From: an uncultured Bacilli bacterium
GTDB taxonomy: Bacteria; Bacillota_I; Bacilli_A; RFN20; CAG-288
DNA length: 64,000 nt
Assembly: GCA_944371605.1 (NCBI GenBank)
Contig: CALVXU010000017.1
Location: forward strand, 1 to 64,000
Direction of reading: 5' to 3'
In this document: positions 36,211 to 45,383 of the stretch, in pieces
Numbering within the stretch: the first letter of the stretch is position 1
Layout of the letters: each line of letters begins with the position of its first letter
Made by a program: the position numbers and the translations under genes
The notes under the pieces: generated by a model
What the model was told of the DNA's origin: nothing
The model's input: the letters and a program-made list of their open reading frames with translations, nothing else
Database searches by the model: none

Positions 36211-36468
36211 TCAATAGTTCCTTTTACAACTACTTTTATATTTATAATCATTTAACGCTTTAGCCGTAACAAGATTAGAATAAGTCATATCTTCAAAATT
36301 AATTGAAATCATATTGTCTTTTGATATGCCCATTTCAGTAAGTTTTTGTTTTATGAGTTCTAACATTACTGATTTACCACTTCTCCGGATACCAACAATA
36401 ACTTTGACCAATTCAGTTTGATTAATAAATGGACGAAGTTGTGATAAATAATTCTCTCTTTTTATCAT
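36211..36468 (-). pseudogene. N-terminal fragment of a DUF4143 (AAA_14) ATPase
   Basis: 85 residues: MIKRENYLSQLRPFINQTEL, VKVIVGIRRSGKSVMLELIK (P-loop) and ISINFEDMTYSNL are the start of DUF4143 ATPases, which normally have about 400 residues. The frame then fails (KYKSSCKRNY). In a neighbouring frame IDIHLKNNSQK recalls the family's 'DIYITGSNSK', so an internal deletion is probable. The matching C-terminus is at 34315-34479, beyond the 511-residue gene. Confidence 0.8.
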
Positions 36469-36645
36469 TTAGAATCACTAAGCCTTCAACCATACCAATT
36501 ATTTTTAAGCTACAGTCGAAAGTCAAAGCTGTTTCTGATAGTTTATCGATTATAATCGAAACTATATTTGTCACAACTAAAAATTTGTCTATATAATTTA
36601 TACCAAAATATATTAATTGTTCAAAAACTTAAACCAATTAAAAAC

Positions 36646-37569
36646 TCATTTCAAATTCAGCGCTTTATACACTTGATAAGGAATTTGAATCTCGTATGAA
36701 AAATCCTCTAATGTTTCATAATCGACTCTTTTAGATAACGTCAACTTTAATCCAGTTTGATATTTATCAAAATAGACGATGACTTTATCTCCTTTGAAGC
36801 AAGCGCTGCAATAGCCTTGATAAAGATCATTTAAGAAATTTATTCCATTGATAAGCGTTGGCGTGACAATTAACTGAGCTTGATAAATATCATTAGTCTT
36901 TATGACATAATTATCATTAAATGCGACTGACTCAGTTGTAATAGTTTCTTTTAATTTAATTTTCTTAAAATATCCAAGGCTATGTTTATTTTGAATGATG
37001 ATATCGGTTTTATAATCTTTATTGAGTTTAAATTCTAAATAACGACCAGCTACATCTATCGAAGGGGCATGTGAAAACATGTTATTTACCTTTTGAGTTC
37101 GCATATATAAGAAAGAATAAAAACTGATATCACCTATTTTACCCTCATAAAAAGAGTATTTATCTTCGTCAGGAGTCTTAGACAAAGGAAGAGCCATATG
37201 AGAAAATAAATAACTGCTTCTTTTCTTATCAACAAAATTAAATTCTTGATATTTATTTTTGCTGCTAGGTAAAGAGAAAAGACGATAGAAGGTTTCTCTA
37301 AATTTAGACGGCATCTTGATGCTAGCAAGGATGAAAAATGTACATAGAATTAAGAAAGAAAATGATCCTACTCCTAAAAATACAAATCTCAAATAATTAT
37401 CAAAAGCTATCATTCCTGTAACGATCATTGCAAAGCCACCAGCGCCAAAGATTGAAGCTAGAACAATAAATAAAATGCATAAAAACAAATGCATCTTTCG
37501 ATACTTATTTATATATTTAATAGCATCTTCAACATCAATAAACTGATATTCTTTTTTCTCTTTCTTCAC
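36646..37569 (-). CDS. DUF3137 membrane protein
   Basis: 307 residues from a GTG at 37569 (no clear ribosome site). Two membrane helices (about 25-50 and 58-85) are followed by a soluble domain with FSLPSSKNKYQEFNFV, EGKIGDISFYSFLY, ITTESVAFNDNYVIKTND and the 'ILTP.....I..L' region of DUF3137. Members are widespread in Firmicutes and Mollicutes; function unknown. It marks the return from the island to ordinary genes and is divergent from the lipoprotein at 37744. Confidence 0.75.
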   Translation of the reverse strand: MKKEKKEYQFIDVEDAIKYINKYRKMHLFLCILFIVLASIFGAGGFAMIVTGMIAFDNYLRFVFLGVGSFSFLILCTFFILASIKMPSKFRETFYRLFSLPSSKNKYQEFNFVDKKRSSYLFSHMALPLSKTPDEDKYSFYEGKIGDISFYSFLYMRTQKVNNMFSHAPSIDVAGRYLEFKLNKDYKTDIIIQNKHSLGYFKKIKLKETITTESVAFNDNYVIKTNDIYQAQLIVTPTLINGINFLNDLYQGYCSACFKGDKVIVYFDKYQTGLKLTLSKRVDYETLEDFSYEIQIPYQVYKALNLK

Positions 37570-37743
37570 ATAATTATCTTAAGATAAAAGTTTTAATATT
37601 GCACTATCATCTTTAAATAAATAGTTATTTTGATATAGCTAAGTTCCATATAATTGATAAAATCTTTGAAAAGGACATCAACTACCATATGATTTTGTAA
37701 AGCATTCGTCTTTTTAGTATAATTAAATTAAAGGACTACAAAT

Positions 37744-38814
37744 ATGAAAAAATTTACGATTGCTTTTACAGCTACAATTTTAGCTAGCTTTATGATGGGT
37801 ATAACATCATGTGATAACTTTAACTATTCTAGTAGTAATACTACACTAGAAAACAGTGATGAAAAACCAAGCACTGACTCTTCTAATAGCACAAATAAAC
37901 CTAATGATGATAAAGACAAATTTACTGAACAGATCAGAGCTGCTGAAAAAACATATAACAACATCTATAATGCCAGTGAAAAAAGAGGCGGCATGTTTTC
38001 TGACACAGAAGATATCTCTTCGATCACAAAAAATAGTTCCAAAAAATCTGCTGACTCTATTTCAAATGTAGAAAAAGTTAGAACCATAATCAGAAAGTAC
38101 CAAAACTCTTATCCTAGCTTTGCTAATTGGGCAGCTAGTTTTATCGGAGATATCTTCTCATATAGTCAAATTCAACTTTCTATCATCAATCAATATTCTG
38201 AAGAGGCTTTGATAAATAACTTTAAAATGGACTATTCAAAAGTAGATTGGAACGTCTTTGACTATAAAACATTTGGACAAGCTACTTGGTTTATCAGAAT
38301 TCATTCGGACACCGCTAGTTTCCCAGGCGTAGATACTGAAACCGGTAGAGTATATTGTCAAGAGACGCATATCACATCTAGAAAACTTAATGCTGAAACT
38401 ACCATCGAATATTTTTATAATTCTGATGATGATTTAGGTGTCACTACTCTCAACTATCAAACAGCGCCTGAAAGCGGAGAAAAGACTTTTGAATACTATT
38501 ATTTCGATATCACTGGAAATATGGTGCTAGTCGGCTATTATGATATCGCTGACGATGGCTCAATGTCTTTTGATCATTTTTCAGCTTGCTATCCAGGCAA
38601 CCAAGTCGATTCTTTTATGGTAACAGCTGACGAAAATAACTTTATCAATGAATTCATCTTATCTGAAATCTCTAGAATCTCCACCAAATCAGAAGAATTG
38701 AAAGCAAATAACGCGAAAATCGCTGAAAATACCAATTTAGAAGTCTCAAAAGATTTATTACCAGTGACAGTTGAATACTCTGCTGATACGTTAAAAAGAA
38801 TGTTGGGTAAATAA
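37744..38814 (+). CDS. Lipoprotein of unknown function
   Basis: 356 residues. Signal peptide with lipobox MGITSC (Cys near 23) and a Ser/Asn/Asp-rich linker to about residue 58. The rest is a soluble domain, helical at first (RAAEKTYNNIYNAS, VEKVRTIIRKYQNSY) then beta-rich (GRVYCQETHITSRKL, EKTFEYYYFDITGNMVLVGY). No family recognised. TATAAT plus AAAGGA just upstream support a local promoter and start. Confidence 0.7.
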   Translation: MKKFTIAFTATILASFMMGITSCDNFNYSSSNTTLENSDEKPSTDSSNSTNKPNDDKDKFTEQIRAAEKTYNNIYNASEKRGGMFSDTEDISSITKNSSKKSADSISNVEKVRTIIRKYQNSYPSFANWAASFIGDIFSYSQIQLSIINQYSEEALINNFKMDYSKVDWNVFDYKTFGQATWFIRIHSDTASFPGVDTETGRVYCQETHITSRKLNAETTIEYFYNSDDDLGVTTLNYQTAPESGEKTFEYYYFDITGNMVLVGYYDIADDGSMSFDHFSACYPGNQVDSFMVTADENNFINEFILSEISRISTKSEELKANNAKIAENTNLEVSKDLLPVTVEYSADTLKRMLGK

Positions 38815-38912
38815 GTAATTAAGCAAAAAATATTCAAACCATTTTGCTATATTTATACTAAATCGTTTAACGCACTCATAACAAAGCCATATCTGATTTG
38901 AACATTTCTTAT

Positions 38913-39521
38913 TTACTTCAATAATAACTTTAAAGATTTAGAGATGATATCTTTTAAAGAAAGGTTTATTTCTGTTCCAGTTTTTTTCATAGCCTCTTTT
39001 TGAACATCGATCGGATAAGATATCGGATAATAGCCATACATCATAGTGATAAACGAAGCCACAACGATATTTTCATCATTTTCAGAAGAACATTTCTTCA
39101 CAAGCACTTTAAACAAGATTTGGAATCTTTTTATTTCTGTTTTTAAAATGATCAGATTATCCAAAGAAGTAGATCTCTCAATGTCTTCTAAATTAGAGGA
39201 CATAATTTTTAATATGATCACATTTTTTTCGAATAACTCCGCTATCGCAGCTATGATTTCTTCTTTAGTCAACTGCTTACCTACAATTGTTTCAAGCCCA
39301 TCATCCAATTGAATGAAATGATTGTATAAAGAATCCAAAAGAATCTCCTCTTTACTCTTATAATAGAAATAAATCGCTGTACGAGAAATACGAGTCATTT
39401 CAGATATATCTTTTAAATAGATATCATTCAGTTTTTTAGATAAGTATAGAAAATCCATAGCCTTTAATATCTCTTTCTTTCTCTCATCGAATTGCTCTTT
39501 TGTTCTCGCTCGCAAATACAT
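38913..39521 (-). CDS. TetR-family regulator of the redox operon
   Basis: Start at ATG 39521 (MYLRARTKEQFDERKKEI), GAGG upstream; a TTG two codons earlier is less likely. About 202 residues. HTH: IYLKDISEMTRISRTAI then YFYYKSKEEILLDSLY. The helical C-terminal region is of the type seen in redox-linked TetR genes. Divergent from the reductase operon at 39638, whose promoter carries a TTGAC-N5-GTCAA dyad. Ligand unknown; quinones or electrophiles would be typical. Confidence 0.88.
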   Translation of the reverse strand: MYLRARTKEQFDERKKEILKAMDFLYLSKKLNDIYLKDISEMTRISRTAIYFYYKSKEEILLDSLYNHFIQLDDGLETIVGKQLTKEEIIAAIAELFEKNVIILKIMSSNLEDIERSTSLDNLIILKTEIKRFQILFKVLVKKCSSENDENIVVASFITMMYGYYPISYPIDVQKEAMKKTGTEINLSLKDIISKSLKLLLK

Positions 39522-39568
39522 ATCCAATCAACCTCTTTAAGACTTTACAAAAAAATTATAAATGATTG

Positions 39569-39597
39569 TTGACATCGCGTCAATTGAACAATACAAT
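39569..39597 (+). promoter_or_regulatory. Promoter of the redox operon with overlapping operator
   Basis: -35 TTGACA (39569-39574), 17-base spacer, -10 TACAAT (39592-39597). The dyad TTGAC-ATCGC-GTCAA (39569-39583) covers the -35, so repressor binding would block polymerase. A further ATTGACAT half lies downstream at about 39600. The divergent TetR gene is the probable regulator. Confidence 0.75.
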
Positions 39598-39637
39598 TTA
39601 ATTGACATGGAGTGAATTATTTCATTAGGAGATTATT

Positions 39638-40615
39638 ATGGAATATACAAGATTAGGAAACAGTGATCTAATAGTTTCAAGAATATGCTTAGGTTGCATG
39701 TCTTTTGGAAATGCGACAGGAATGCAGAATTGGGCATTAAATTATGAAGAAAGCGAAAAGATTATCAAGTATGCCTTAGATAACGGAATCAACTTTTTTG
39801 ATACTGCTAACTGCTATTCGAACGGTTCAAGCGAAGAGTATCTAGGTCGAGCATTAAGAAAATATACTAAAAGATAAAACGTCATAATAGCTACCAAAGT
39901 ATATTTTAATGAAGGAAAGCTTTCTAAAGAAGCGATTCATAGAGAGATTAATAAGTCGTTAGAAAGATTGAACACCGATTACATAGATTTATTGATCATC
40001 CATCGCTTCGATTATAGCACTCCGATAGAAGAGACTATGGAAGCTTTACATGAAGTGATAGAAGAGGGAAAGGTAAGGTTTATTGGTGCCAGTGCAATGT
40101 ATGCTTACCAATTTGCTAAAATGCAAGACTGTGCAAGAAATCATAACTGGCACACCTTCGTATCGATGCAAAATCATTACAATCTCATTTATCGTGAAGA
40201 AGAACGAGAAATGATGAAACTATTGCTTGAAGAGCAAGTATCTTCCACCCCATATTCACCACTAGCAGGTGGAAGGTTAGCTAGACTATGGGATGCTGAA
40301 AGTAAAAGAAGTCAAATCGACATGGCTGGAAAGAAAAAATACGAAAGCAATAAAGACATCGATTTGCCGATAGTTGAAAGAGTTCATAAATTGAGTATTC
40401 AAAAAAATCTTCCACAAAGCGCTATCTCTCTGTCTTGGTTATTACATAAAAAAACCGTCGCTTCTATTTTGTTAGGAGCTACAAAAATGAAACATATTGA
40501 CGATGCTCTCAAAGCTTTTGATGTCGATTTAAGCAACGAAGAAATATCCTATTTAGAAGAATTATATAAACCACATAAAGTAGTGGGTGCACTAGATAAA
40601 GGAGAGAATATTTAA
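39638..40615 (+). pseudogene. Aldo/keto reductase interrupted by an in-frame TAA
   Basis: Reads as one 325-codon gene except for TAA at 39875-39877, between ALRKYTKR and NVIIATKVYFNEGKLS; both sides are in the same frame. Relatives have an acidic residue at this place (GAA to TAA is one change). Otherwise typical: LGCMSFGNATG, NFFDTANCYSNGSSEE (catalytic Asp/Tyr), Lys in IATKV, LLIIHRFDYSTPIEE, FIGASAMYAYQF, ATKMKHIDDAL. It is the first gene of the TetR-controlled operon. A downstream TTG could in principle start a fragment without the nucleotide-binding start. Sequencing error cannot be excluded. Confidence 0.85.
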
Positions 40616-40616
40616 C

Positions 40617-41153
40617 ATGAAAATCTTAGTTTTAAAAGGTAGTCCACATATCAAAGGAACCTCCAACACTCTTGTCAGCGAATTTATAAGAGGTGCTAAA
40701 GAAAAAGGACATAAAATAGAAGAGATTGATGTCGCTCACGCATTGTTACATCCTTGCTTAGGTTGTGATAGATGTGCGATTAATGGCACGTGCATCCAAA
40801 AAGATGATGGGAATGAGATTCTGAATAAAATTTTATCTAGCGATTGCTTAGTTTTTGTAACTCCCGTCTATTATTTTGGGATGTCTGCTCAGTTAAAAAC
40901 TCTTATCGATCGTTTCTATGCTAAGAACAGCGCGATAACAAATAAACATTTCAAAGTCATCTATATCGCCTGTGCATGGAATGACGATGATATGGTGATG
41001 AAAGCATTAGATGCTCACCTTGATATTTTAACTTCTTATTTAGAAATGAATGAAATAGGTCGAATACTAGCTAAAGGAGCAGGGTATCCTAGTGCTATCA
41101 AACCATCTTATTTAAAAGCCGCCTATGAACTAGGGGAAAATTTGGAAGTGTAA
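40617..41153 (+). CDS. NADPH-dependent FMN reductase-like flavoprotein
   Basis: 178 residues, flavodoxin fold. MKILVLKGSPHIKGTSNTLV is the FMN phosphate-binding loop; PCLGCDRCAINGTCIQKDD is the four-Cys pattern of the iron-sulphur flavoprotein/NAD(P)H reductase group; VTPVYYFGMSAQLKTLIDRF is the second FMN loop. Probably reduces quinones or aromatic electrophiles in the cytosol. Starts one base after the reductase stop; ribosome site GGAGAG lies inside that gene. Confidence 0.88.
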   Translation: MKILVLKGSPHIKGTSNTLVSEFIRGAKEKGHKIEEIDVAHALLHPCLGCDRCAINGTCIQKDDGNEILNKILSSDCLVFVTPVYYFGMSAQLKTLIDRFYAKNSAITNKHFKVIYIACAWNDDDMVMKALDAHLDILTSYLEMNEIGRILAKGAGYPSAIKPSYLKAAYELGENLEV

Positions 41154-41154
41154 C

Positions 41155-41757
41155 ATGATGTTTAAAAATTTTTCATTCTTATCAATGATCGGTTGTCTAG
41201 CGTTACTAGTCGGATGTGAGAGTTCTAACATCTCATCAAGTTCTACTGATATCACTGCTAGTAATGACGGATTAAATTTTAATGGCAATGTTATGGTCGT
41301 TTATTTTTCAGCTACTGGACATACTAAAGATGTTGCAGAAATCATCTCAGATTATCTCGAAGCTCCGATTTATGAGCTCGAACCTGTACTACCTTATTCA
41401 AGCGAAGATTTAAATTATAATGATAGTAATAGTCGAGTGAATCAAGAGAGAAATGATCCAGATCATATCACCGAATTAGTAGATGTCACTTTCGATGAAT
41501 TCGATGAGTCAGACTATATTTTTTTAGGTGCTCCAGTTTGGTTTGGAGAGCTGAGTTGGGTCATCGATGATTTTGTTCTATCCAATGATTTCACAGATAA
41601 AACCATCATTCCATTCGCCACAGCCTCTTCTTCTGATTTCGATGTCGAAGATTTAAAAGATCTTTCGGAAGAAGCCACTTGGATGGAAGGTAGAAGATTT
41701 CTCCAAAGCGAGATAAGCGAAGAGAATGTCATCGAATGGATTGATAGTCTAAATTAA
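41155..41757 (+). CDS. Flavodoxin-like lipoprotein
   Basis: 200 residues. MMFKNFSFLSMIGCLALLVGC supplies a lipobox (Cys about 21), followed by a Ser/Thr linker and a flavodoxin domain: VVYFSATGHTKDVAEII is the phosphate loop, YIFLGAPVWFGELSW the aromatic FMN contact, TIIPFATASSSDF the last loop. An extracellular, membrane-anchored FMN carrier is unusual but seen in gut Firmicutes redox loci. One base after the preceding stop; part of the operon. Confidence 0.88.
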   Translation: MMFKNFSFLSMIGCLALLVGCESSNISSSSTDITASNDGLNFNGNVMVVYFSATGHTKDVAEIISDYLEAPIYELEPVLPYSSEDLNYNDSNSRVNQERNDPDHITELVDVTFDEFDESDYIFLGAPVWFGELSWVIDDFVLSNDFTDKTIIPFATASSSDFDVEDLKDLSEEATWMEGRRFLQSEISEENVIEWIDSLN

Positions 41758-41779
41758 TATTTAAAGGGGGAAAATAACA

Positions 41780-42508
41780 ATGAAACAAACTGCTGGAAGA
41801 AAAGGGTTAGGAGATTTAGCTCCTAAGTTTGCAGAACTTAATGATGATGTTCTTTTCGGTGAAGTTTGGAGCCGTGTTGATAAACTATCTTTAAGAGACA
41901 GATGCATCATCACCGTCGTCGCTTTAGTGAGTAAAGGTATCACCGATAACTCTTTAAAGTATCATTTAATCAATGCTAAGAATCATGGTGTGACCAAAAT
42001 AGAGATGGTAGAAATCATCACTCATATCGCCTTTTATATCGGTTGGCCTAACGCTTGGGCTGTTTTTCCGATGGTCAGAGAAGTCTATCAAGATGAAAAG
42101 ATATCTAAAGAGCCGATGTTTGGCTTAGGCAGCCCTAACGAAGCATTTGCCAGATATTTCGTCGGTCAATCATATCTAAACCCCGTTAATAAAGATGGTG
42201 TTTTTATCGCTAATGTAACATTTGAACCAGGGTGCAGAAATAATTGGCATATTCATCATGCTGATAAAGGCGGTGGACAAATACTTTTATGCACAGATGG
42301 TGAAGGCTTCTATCAAGAGGCAGGAAAAAAGGCGAGAAAACTCATGCCTGGAGATGTCGTCTATATCGCTCCCGGAATCAAACATTGGCATGGTGCAAGC
42401 AAAGATAGTTGGTTCTCACATCTTGCTATCGAAGTCCCAGGAGAAAACACTTCTAACGAATGGTTAGAAAAAGTGAGTGATGAAGAATACGAACAAATAA
42501 ATCAATAG
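41780..42508 (+). CDS. Carboxymuconolactone decarboxylase-like / cupin fusion
   Basis: 242 residues. AhpD-like CMD domain (about 10-115): ELNDDVLFGEVWSRVDKLSL, RDRCIITVVALVSKG, GVTKIEMVEIITHIAFYIGW; it lacks the CxxC pair of AhpD. Cupin domain (about 140-235): NWHIHHADKGGGQILLCTDG, GDVVYIAPGIKHWHGAS, with His residues for a metal. Such fusions accompany flavodoxin and aldo/keto reductase genes in stress-type operons. Ribosome site AAAGGGGG. Last gene of the operon. Confidence 0.88.
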   Translation: MKQTAGRKGLGDLAPKFAELNDDVLFGEVWSRVDKLSLRDRCIITVVALVSKGITDNSLKYHLINAKNHGVTKIEMVEIITHIAFYIGWPNAWAVFPMVREVYQDEKISKEPMFGLGSPNEAFARYFVGQSYLNPVNKDGVFIANVTFEPGCRNNWHIHHADKGGGQILLCTDGEGFYQEAGKKARKLMPGDVVYIAPGIKHWHGASKDSWFSHLAIEVPGENTSNEWLEKVSDEEYEQINQ

Positions 42509-42639
42509 ATATACGCTTTTTAAAGAGAAGTCATTTATAAGTACAAGAATACAAGCTAAAAGATAAGCGAGTCATTAAATAAAAGAGTTTTTTATAACTG
42601 TGTTTTATATGCGATTAAAACTCGATATTCTAGTCGCTA

Positions 42640-43965
42640 TTATTTTCCAGATACTTGAAGCTTTTTAACAGCGATAGATGGGGTGATGATACTAGAATCA
42701 TCATAGACATCAGAACCGATATAAGACACATCATTGAAGAGATCTAAAAGATTACCAGCCATGATGATCATCGATACGGCCTTATCTTTCTTCCCATCTT
42801 TGATCACATAACCTTGGCAGGGTAGAGAAAAGTTCAAACTGGTGGAATCGATTCCAGAATTCAAGCCGCTCACATCGTTTATATATAAGCCATTTTTGAT
42901 TTTAGCAAACAAGTCTTCTTTGCTATATTTTCCTGGTTTAATTGTCAAAATAAATGGACTTGAATTACCATTTCCAGAAGCACAGCCATTAGATTCAGTC
43001 TTAAAATATCTCGCGGTTTCAAGCGAATAAAAATAAGTTTTTAGAACACCTTTATCGATGACAACAAAGTCTTGAGTCGGGACTCCTTCCGTGTCATATG
43101 GACTAGCGCTTATAGAAGTTATATGAGGGGTATGTTTGATAGTCAAGGCACGACTAGCGATTTTTTCACCGAGTTTATTTTCAAAGATAGAGAGATGTTG
43201 CTGAACCAATTTAGCTTGCAAATGAGAAATGAAAAAAGCTAATAAAGCAGAAACAACTCCTGGAGCTAAAACCGCTTTATATGTCTTGCCCTTTACAGGA
43301 CCTGATTTAAAGAAATCAACCGCATTAGCAATAGCTGTTGGTATCTCTTTCATCGCTTTAGCTTTTAAATCTTCAAGATTTTTGAACGAACAAAACATAC
43401 AAGAGCCTGAGCGATGTTCACCATCAGTATCACTAGCGATAACATAAATACTGCCTAGAAAAACTTTAGTTTGCTTTTTGCACTTCAAGCCCAATGAATT
43501 AGCCAAATGGTTTTCACCACAATCCATCGATAGATTTATCTCTGCATGTGTTATTCGCTTATCTAAACCACGGATGTATTTGCTGAGCTCTAATCCCAAA
43601 GATCTCAACTCATACAAATCAGCCGGCTTAAATTCTTTTAAACAAGTTTTAGCTTTTTTATATTTTGCTTTACCATCAAAAAAGTTTTCTTTGACTTCTT
43701 CTTTACCATATAGAGCAGATTCTGCGATATTATCAGCTAATAATTGAGGTGTGTTTTTATCAATAGCATCAGTGGAAAAACGACCGACTTTACCATTTAA
43801 GAGAGCAAGTCCGAGAATAGCACTGCTATCTCCGATCGTTTGAGTTTCCACATCATCATTGATGACAGTAACGCTTAGTTCTTTACTATTACTATTTGAA
43901 ATTTGATAAACTTCAAAACCTTTTTCGTATCCTTTTTGAAAATATTTATTCAAAGAGTTCTTCAT
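42640..43965 (-). CDS. pmbA: TldE/PmbA-like metalloprotease partner
   Basis: Start ATG 43965 (MKNSLNKYFQKGYEKGF), AGGAGG eight bases upstream. About 441 residues. TldE (PmbA) pairs with TldD in a heterodimeric zinc protease that degrades small or modified peptides and helps mature some microcins and process CcdA. TldE lacks the HExxxH motif, as here; ALLAFFISHLQAKLVQQHLS and YSLETARYFKTESNGCASG are family segments. One base after tldD; last gene of the lysS operon. Confidence 0.9.
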   Translation of the reverse strand: MKNSLNKYFQKGYEKGFEVYQISNSNSKELSVTVINDDVETQTIGDSSAILGLALLNGKVGRFSTDAIDKNTPQLLADNIAESALYGKEEVKENFFDGKAKYKKAKTCLKEFKPADLYELRSLGLELSKYIRGLDKRITHAEINLSMDCGENHLANSLGLKCKKQTKVFLGSIYVIASDTDGEHRSGSCMFCSFKNLEDLKAKAMKEIPTAIANAVDFFKSGPVKGKTYKAVLAPGVVSALLAFFISHLQAKLVQQHLSIFENKLGEKIASRALTIKHTPHITSISASPYDTEGVPTQDFVVIDKGVLKTYFYSLETARYFKTESNGCASGNGNSSPFILTIKPGKYSKEDLFAKIKNGLYINDVSGLNSGIDSTSLNFSLPCQGYVIKDGKKDKAVSMIIMAGNLLDLFNDVSYIGSDVYDDSSIITPSIAVKKLQVSGK

Positions 43966-43966
43966 T

Positions 43967-45361
43967 TTATTTGCCTCCTGCACCACCGACTAAAATGCTT
44001 GAAATAAGAAGTGTCGGTTGACCGACCTCCACAAAACACGAGCCAGAACTAGCACCGCAGACGCCAGGGGCTCTTGCTATATCGTTTCCAACCATCGTGA
44101 TATTAGGTAAGATTTCGTATCCATAGCCGACTAAAGAAATAGGTTTGATCATATGGGTTATCTTTCCATCTTTAATCCGATATGCAGTAGTGGAAGTAAA
44201 TATGAATTGATCAGTGGATTGATCGACTTGACCACCTGCGAAATCTTTACAATAGATACCATCTTTGACAGAAGCGATGATATCTTTAGGATCACTATCA
44301 CCAGCAGCGATAAAAGTATTAGTCATTCTAGTAGTCGGCGCAAAGCGATAGCTCTCACGGCGACATGATCCGGTAGGTTTAGAATTTTCAATGCTTCTAG
44401 ATGTGAATTCATCAACCATATAATTAGTCAAAACACCATCTTTGATAAGCTCATTTTTCGTAGGTTCATTACCTTCATCGTCGATGTTTTCAGTCCCCCA
44501 ACCATTAGGGATTGTCCCATCATCATACGCGGAAACAACACTAGAAGCGACAGTTTTAGTCAGCTTTCCATAGAATGGTGATGAAGCGCGATAAATAGCG
44601 CTACCTTCTAACGGATGGCCGCATGCTTCATGGAATAAAACACCTCCGAAAGAGTTTCCTAAGACAACCGGCATATTCCCCGATGGAGAATCCTCAGCAG
44701 TGAGAAGTTCAACAGCAGTTTCACAAGTCTCTAAAACCAATTTAACGATATCGATATTTTCCAATAATTCTAATCCTTGAGAAAGGCCAGGTGCTTGATA
44801 CGCATCTTGAAATTGGGTGCCATCAGTAGCAGTGACAGAAACAGCCAATCTAGTTCTAACTCGATCATCTCTGACAAAAAGCCCACTCGAGTTATATATT
44901 TCAACATGTTCATCTTGTTCAAATAAAGAACCCGCATAATTTTGAATCTTTGAAGAATAGTTATAGGCGGCATCTTCACCTTTCTTCAAGTAAGAAAGTT
45001 TTTGTTCAGTCGTCCAAGCGGAATGAGGAATCTTGATAGGATTGAGATTACCATGCTTTTTCTCTTTTAAGTCTTTGACTTCCTTGATTCTTTCACCTTC
45101 AAAACCTAAAGCTAAAGAAGAAGCTAAAGAGATCAATGCTTTTGAAGAAAGATCTGAAGTATAACCATAGACATAGTTCTTTCCTTTCAAAATACGAATT
45201 CCGACCCCTCGCTGTTTAGATGAAGAGACAACATCGACTTTCTTGTATTTTAGACCATATCTATGAACGATATTGTCTTGATAATAAATTTCGGCTAAAT
45301 CGCCGCCAGTAGCTAAGGCAGCGTTTAAAACTTGTAATGCGACACTTTTTTTAATGATCAT
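43967..45361 (-). CDS. tldD: TldD metalloprotease
   Basis: 464 residues. HEACGHPLEGSAIY carries the HExxxH zinc ligands; GVGIRILKGKNYVYGYTSD, FGGVLFHEACG, YMVDEFTSR and APGVCGASSGSCFVEVGQP complete the family. With TldE it forms a peptidase whose catalytic groove accepts unfolded peptides. Ribosome site GGAG. Directly downstream of an ABC-2 exporter, which may hint at a peptide substrate shared by export and processing; no precursor peptide gene was found. Confidence 0.95.
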   Translation of the reverse strand: MIIKKSVALQVLNAALATGGDLAEIYYQDNIVHRYGLKYKKVDVVSSSKQRGVGIRILKGKNYVYGYTSDLSSKALISLASSLALGFEGERIKEVKDLKEKKHGNLNPIKIPHSAWTTEQKLSYLKKGEDAAYNYSSKIQNYAGSLFEQDEHVEIYNSSGLFVRDDRVRTRLAVSVTATDGTQFQDAYQAPGLSQGLELLENIDIVKLVLETCETAVELLTAEDSPSGNMPVVLGNSFGGVLFHEACGHPLEGSAIYRASSPFYGKLTKTVASSVVSAYDDGTIPNGWGTENIDDEGNEPTKNELIKDGVLTNYMVDEFTSRSIENSKPTGSCRRESYRFAPTTRMTNTFIAAGDSDPKDIIASVKDGIYCKDFAGGQVDQSTDQFIFTSTTAYRIKDGKITHMIKPISLVGYGYEILPNITMVGNDIARAPGVCGASSGSCFVEVGQPTLLISSILVGGAGGK

Positions 45362-45383
45362 TTAGAAATTGACTCCTTTCAAA

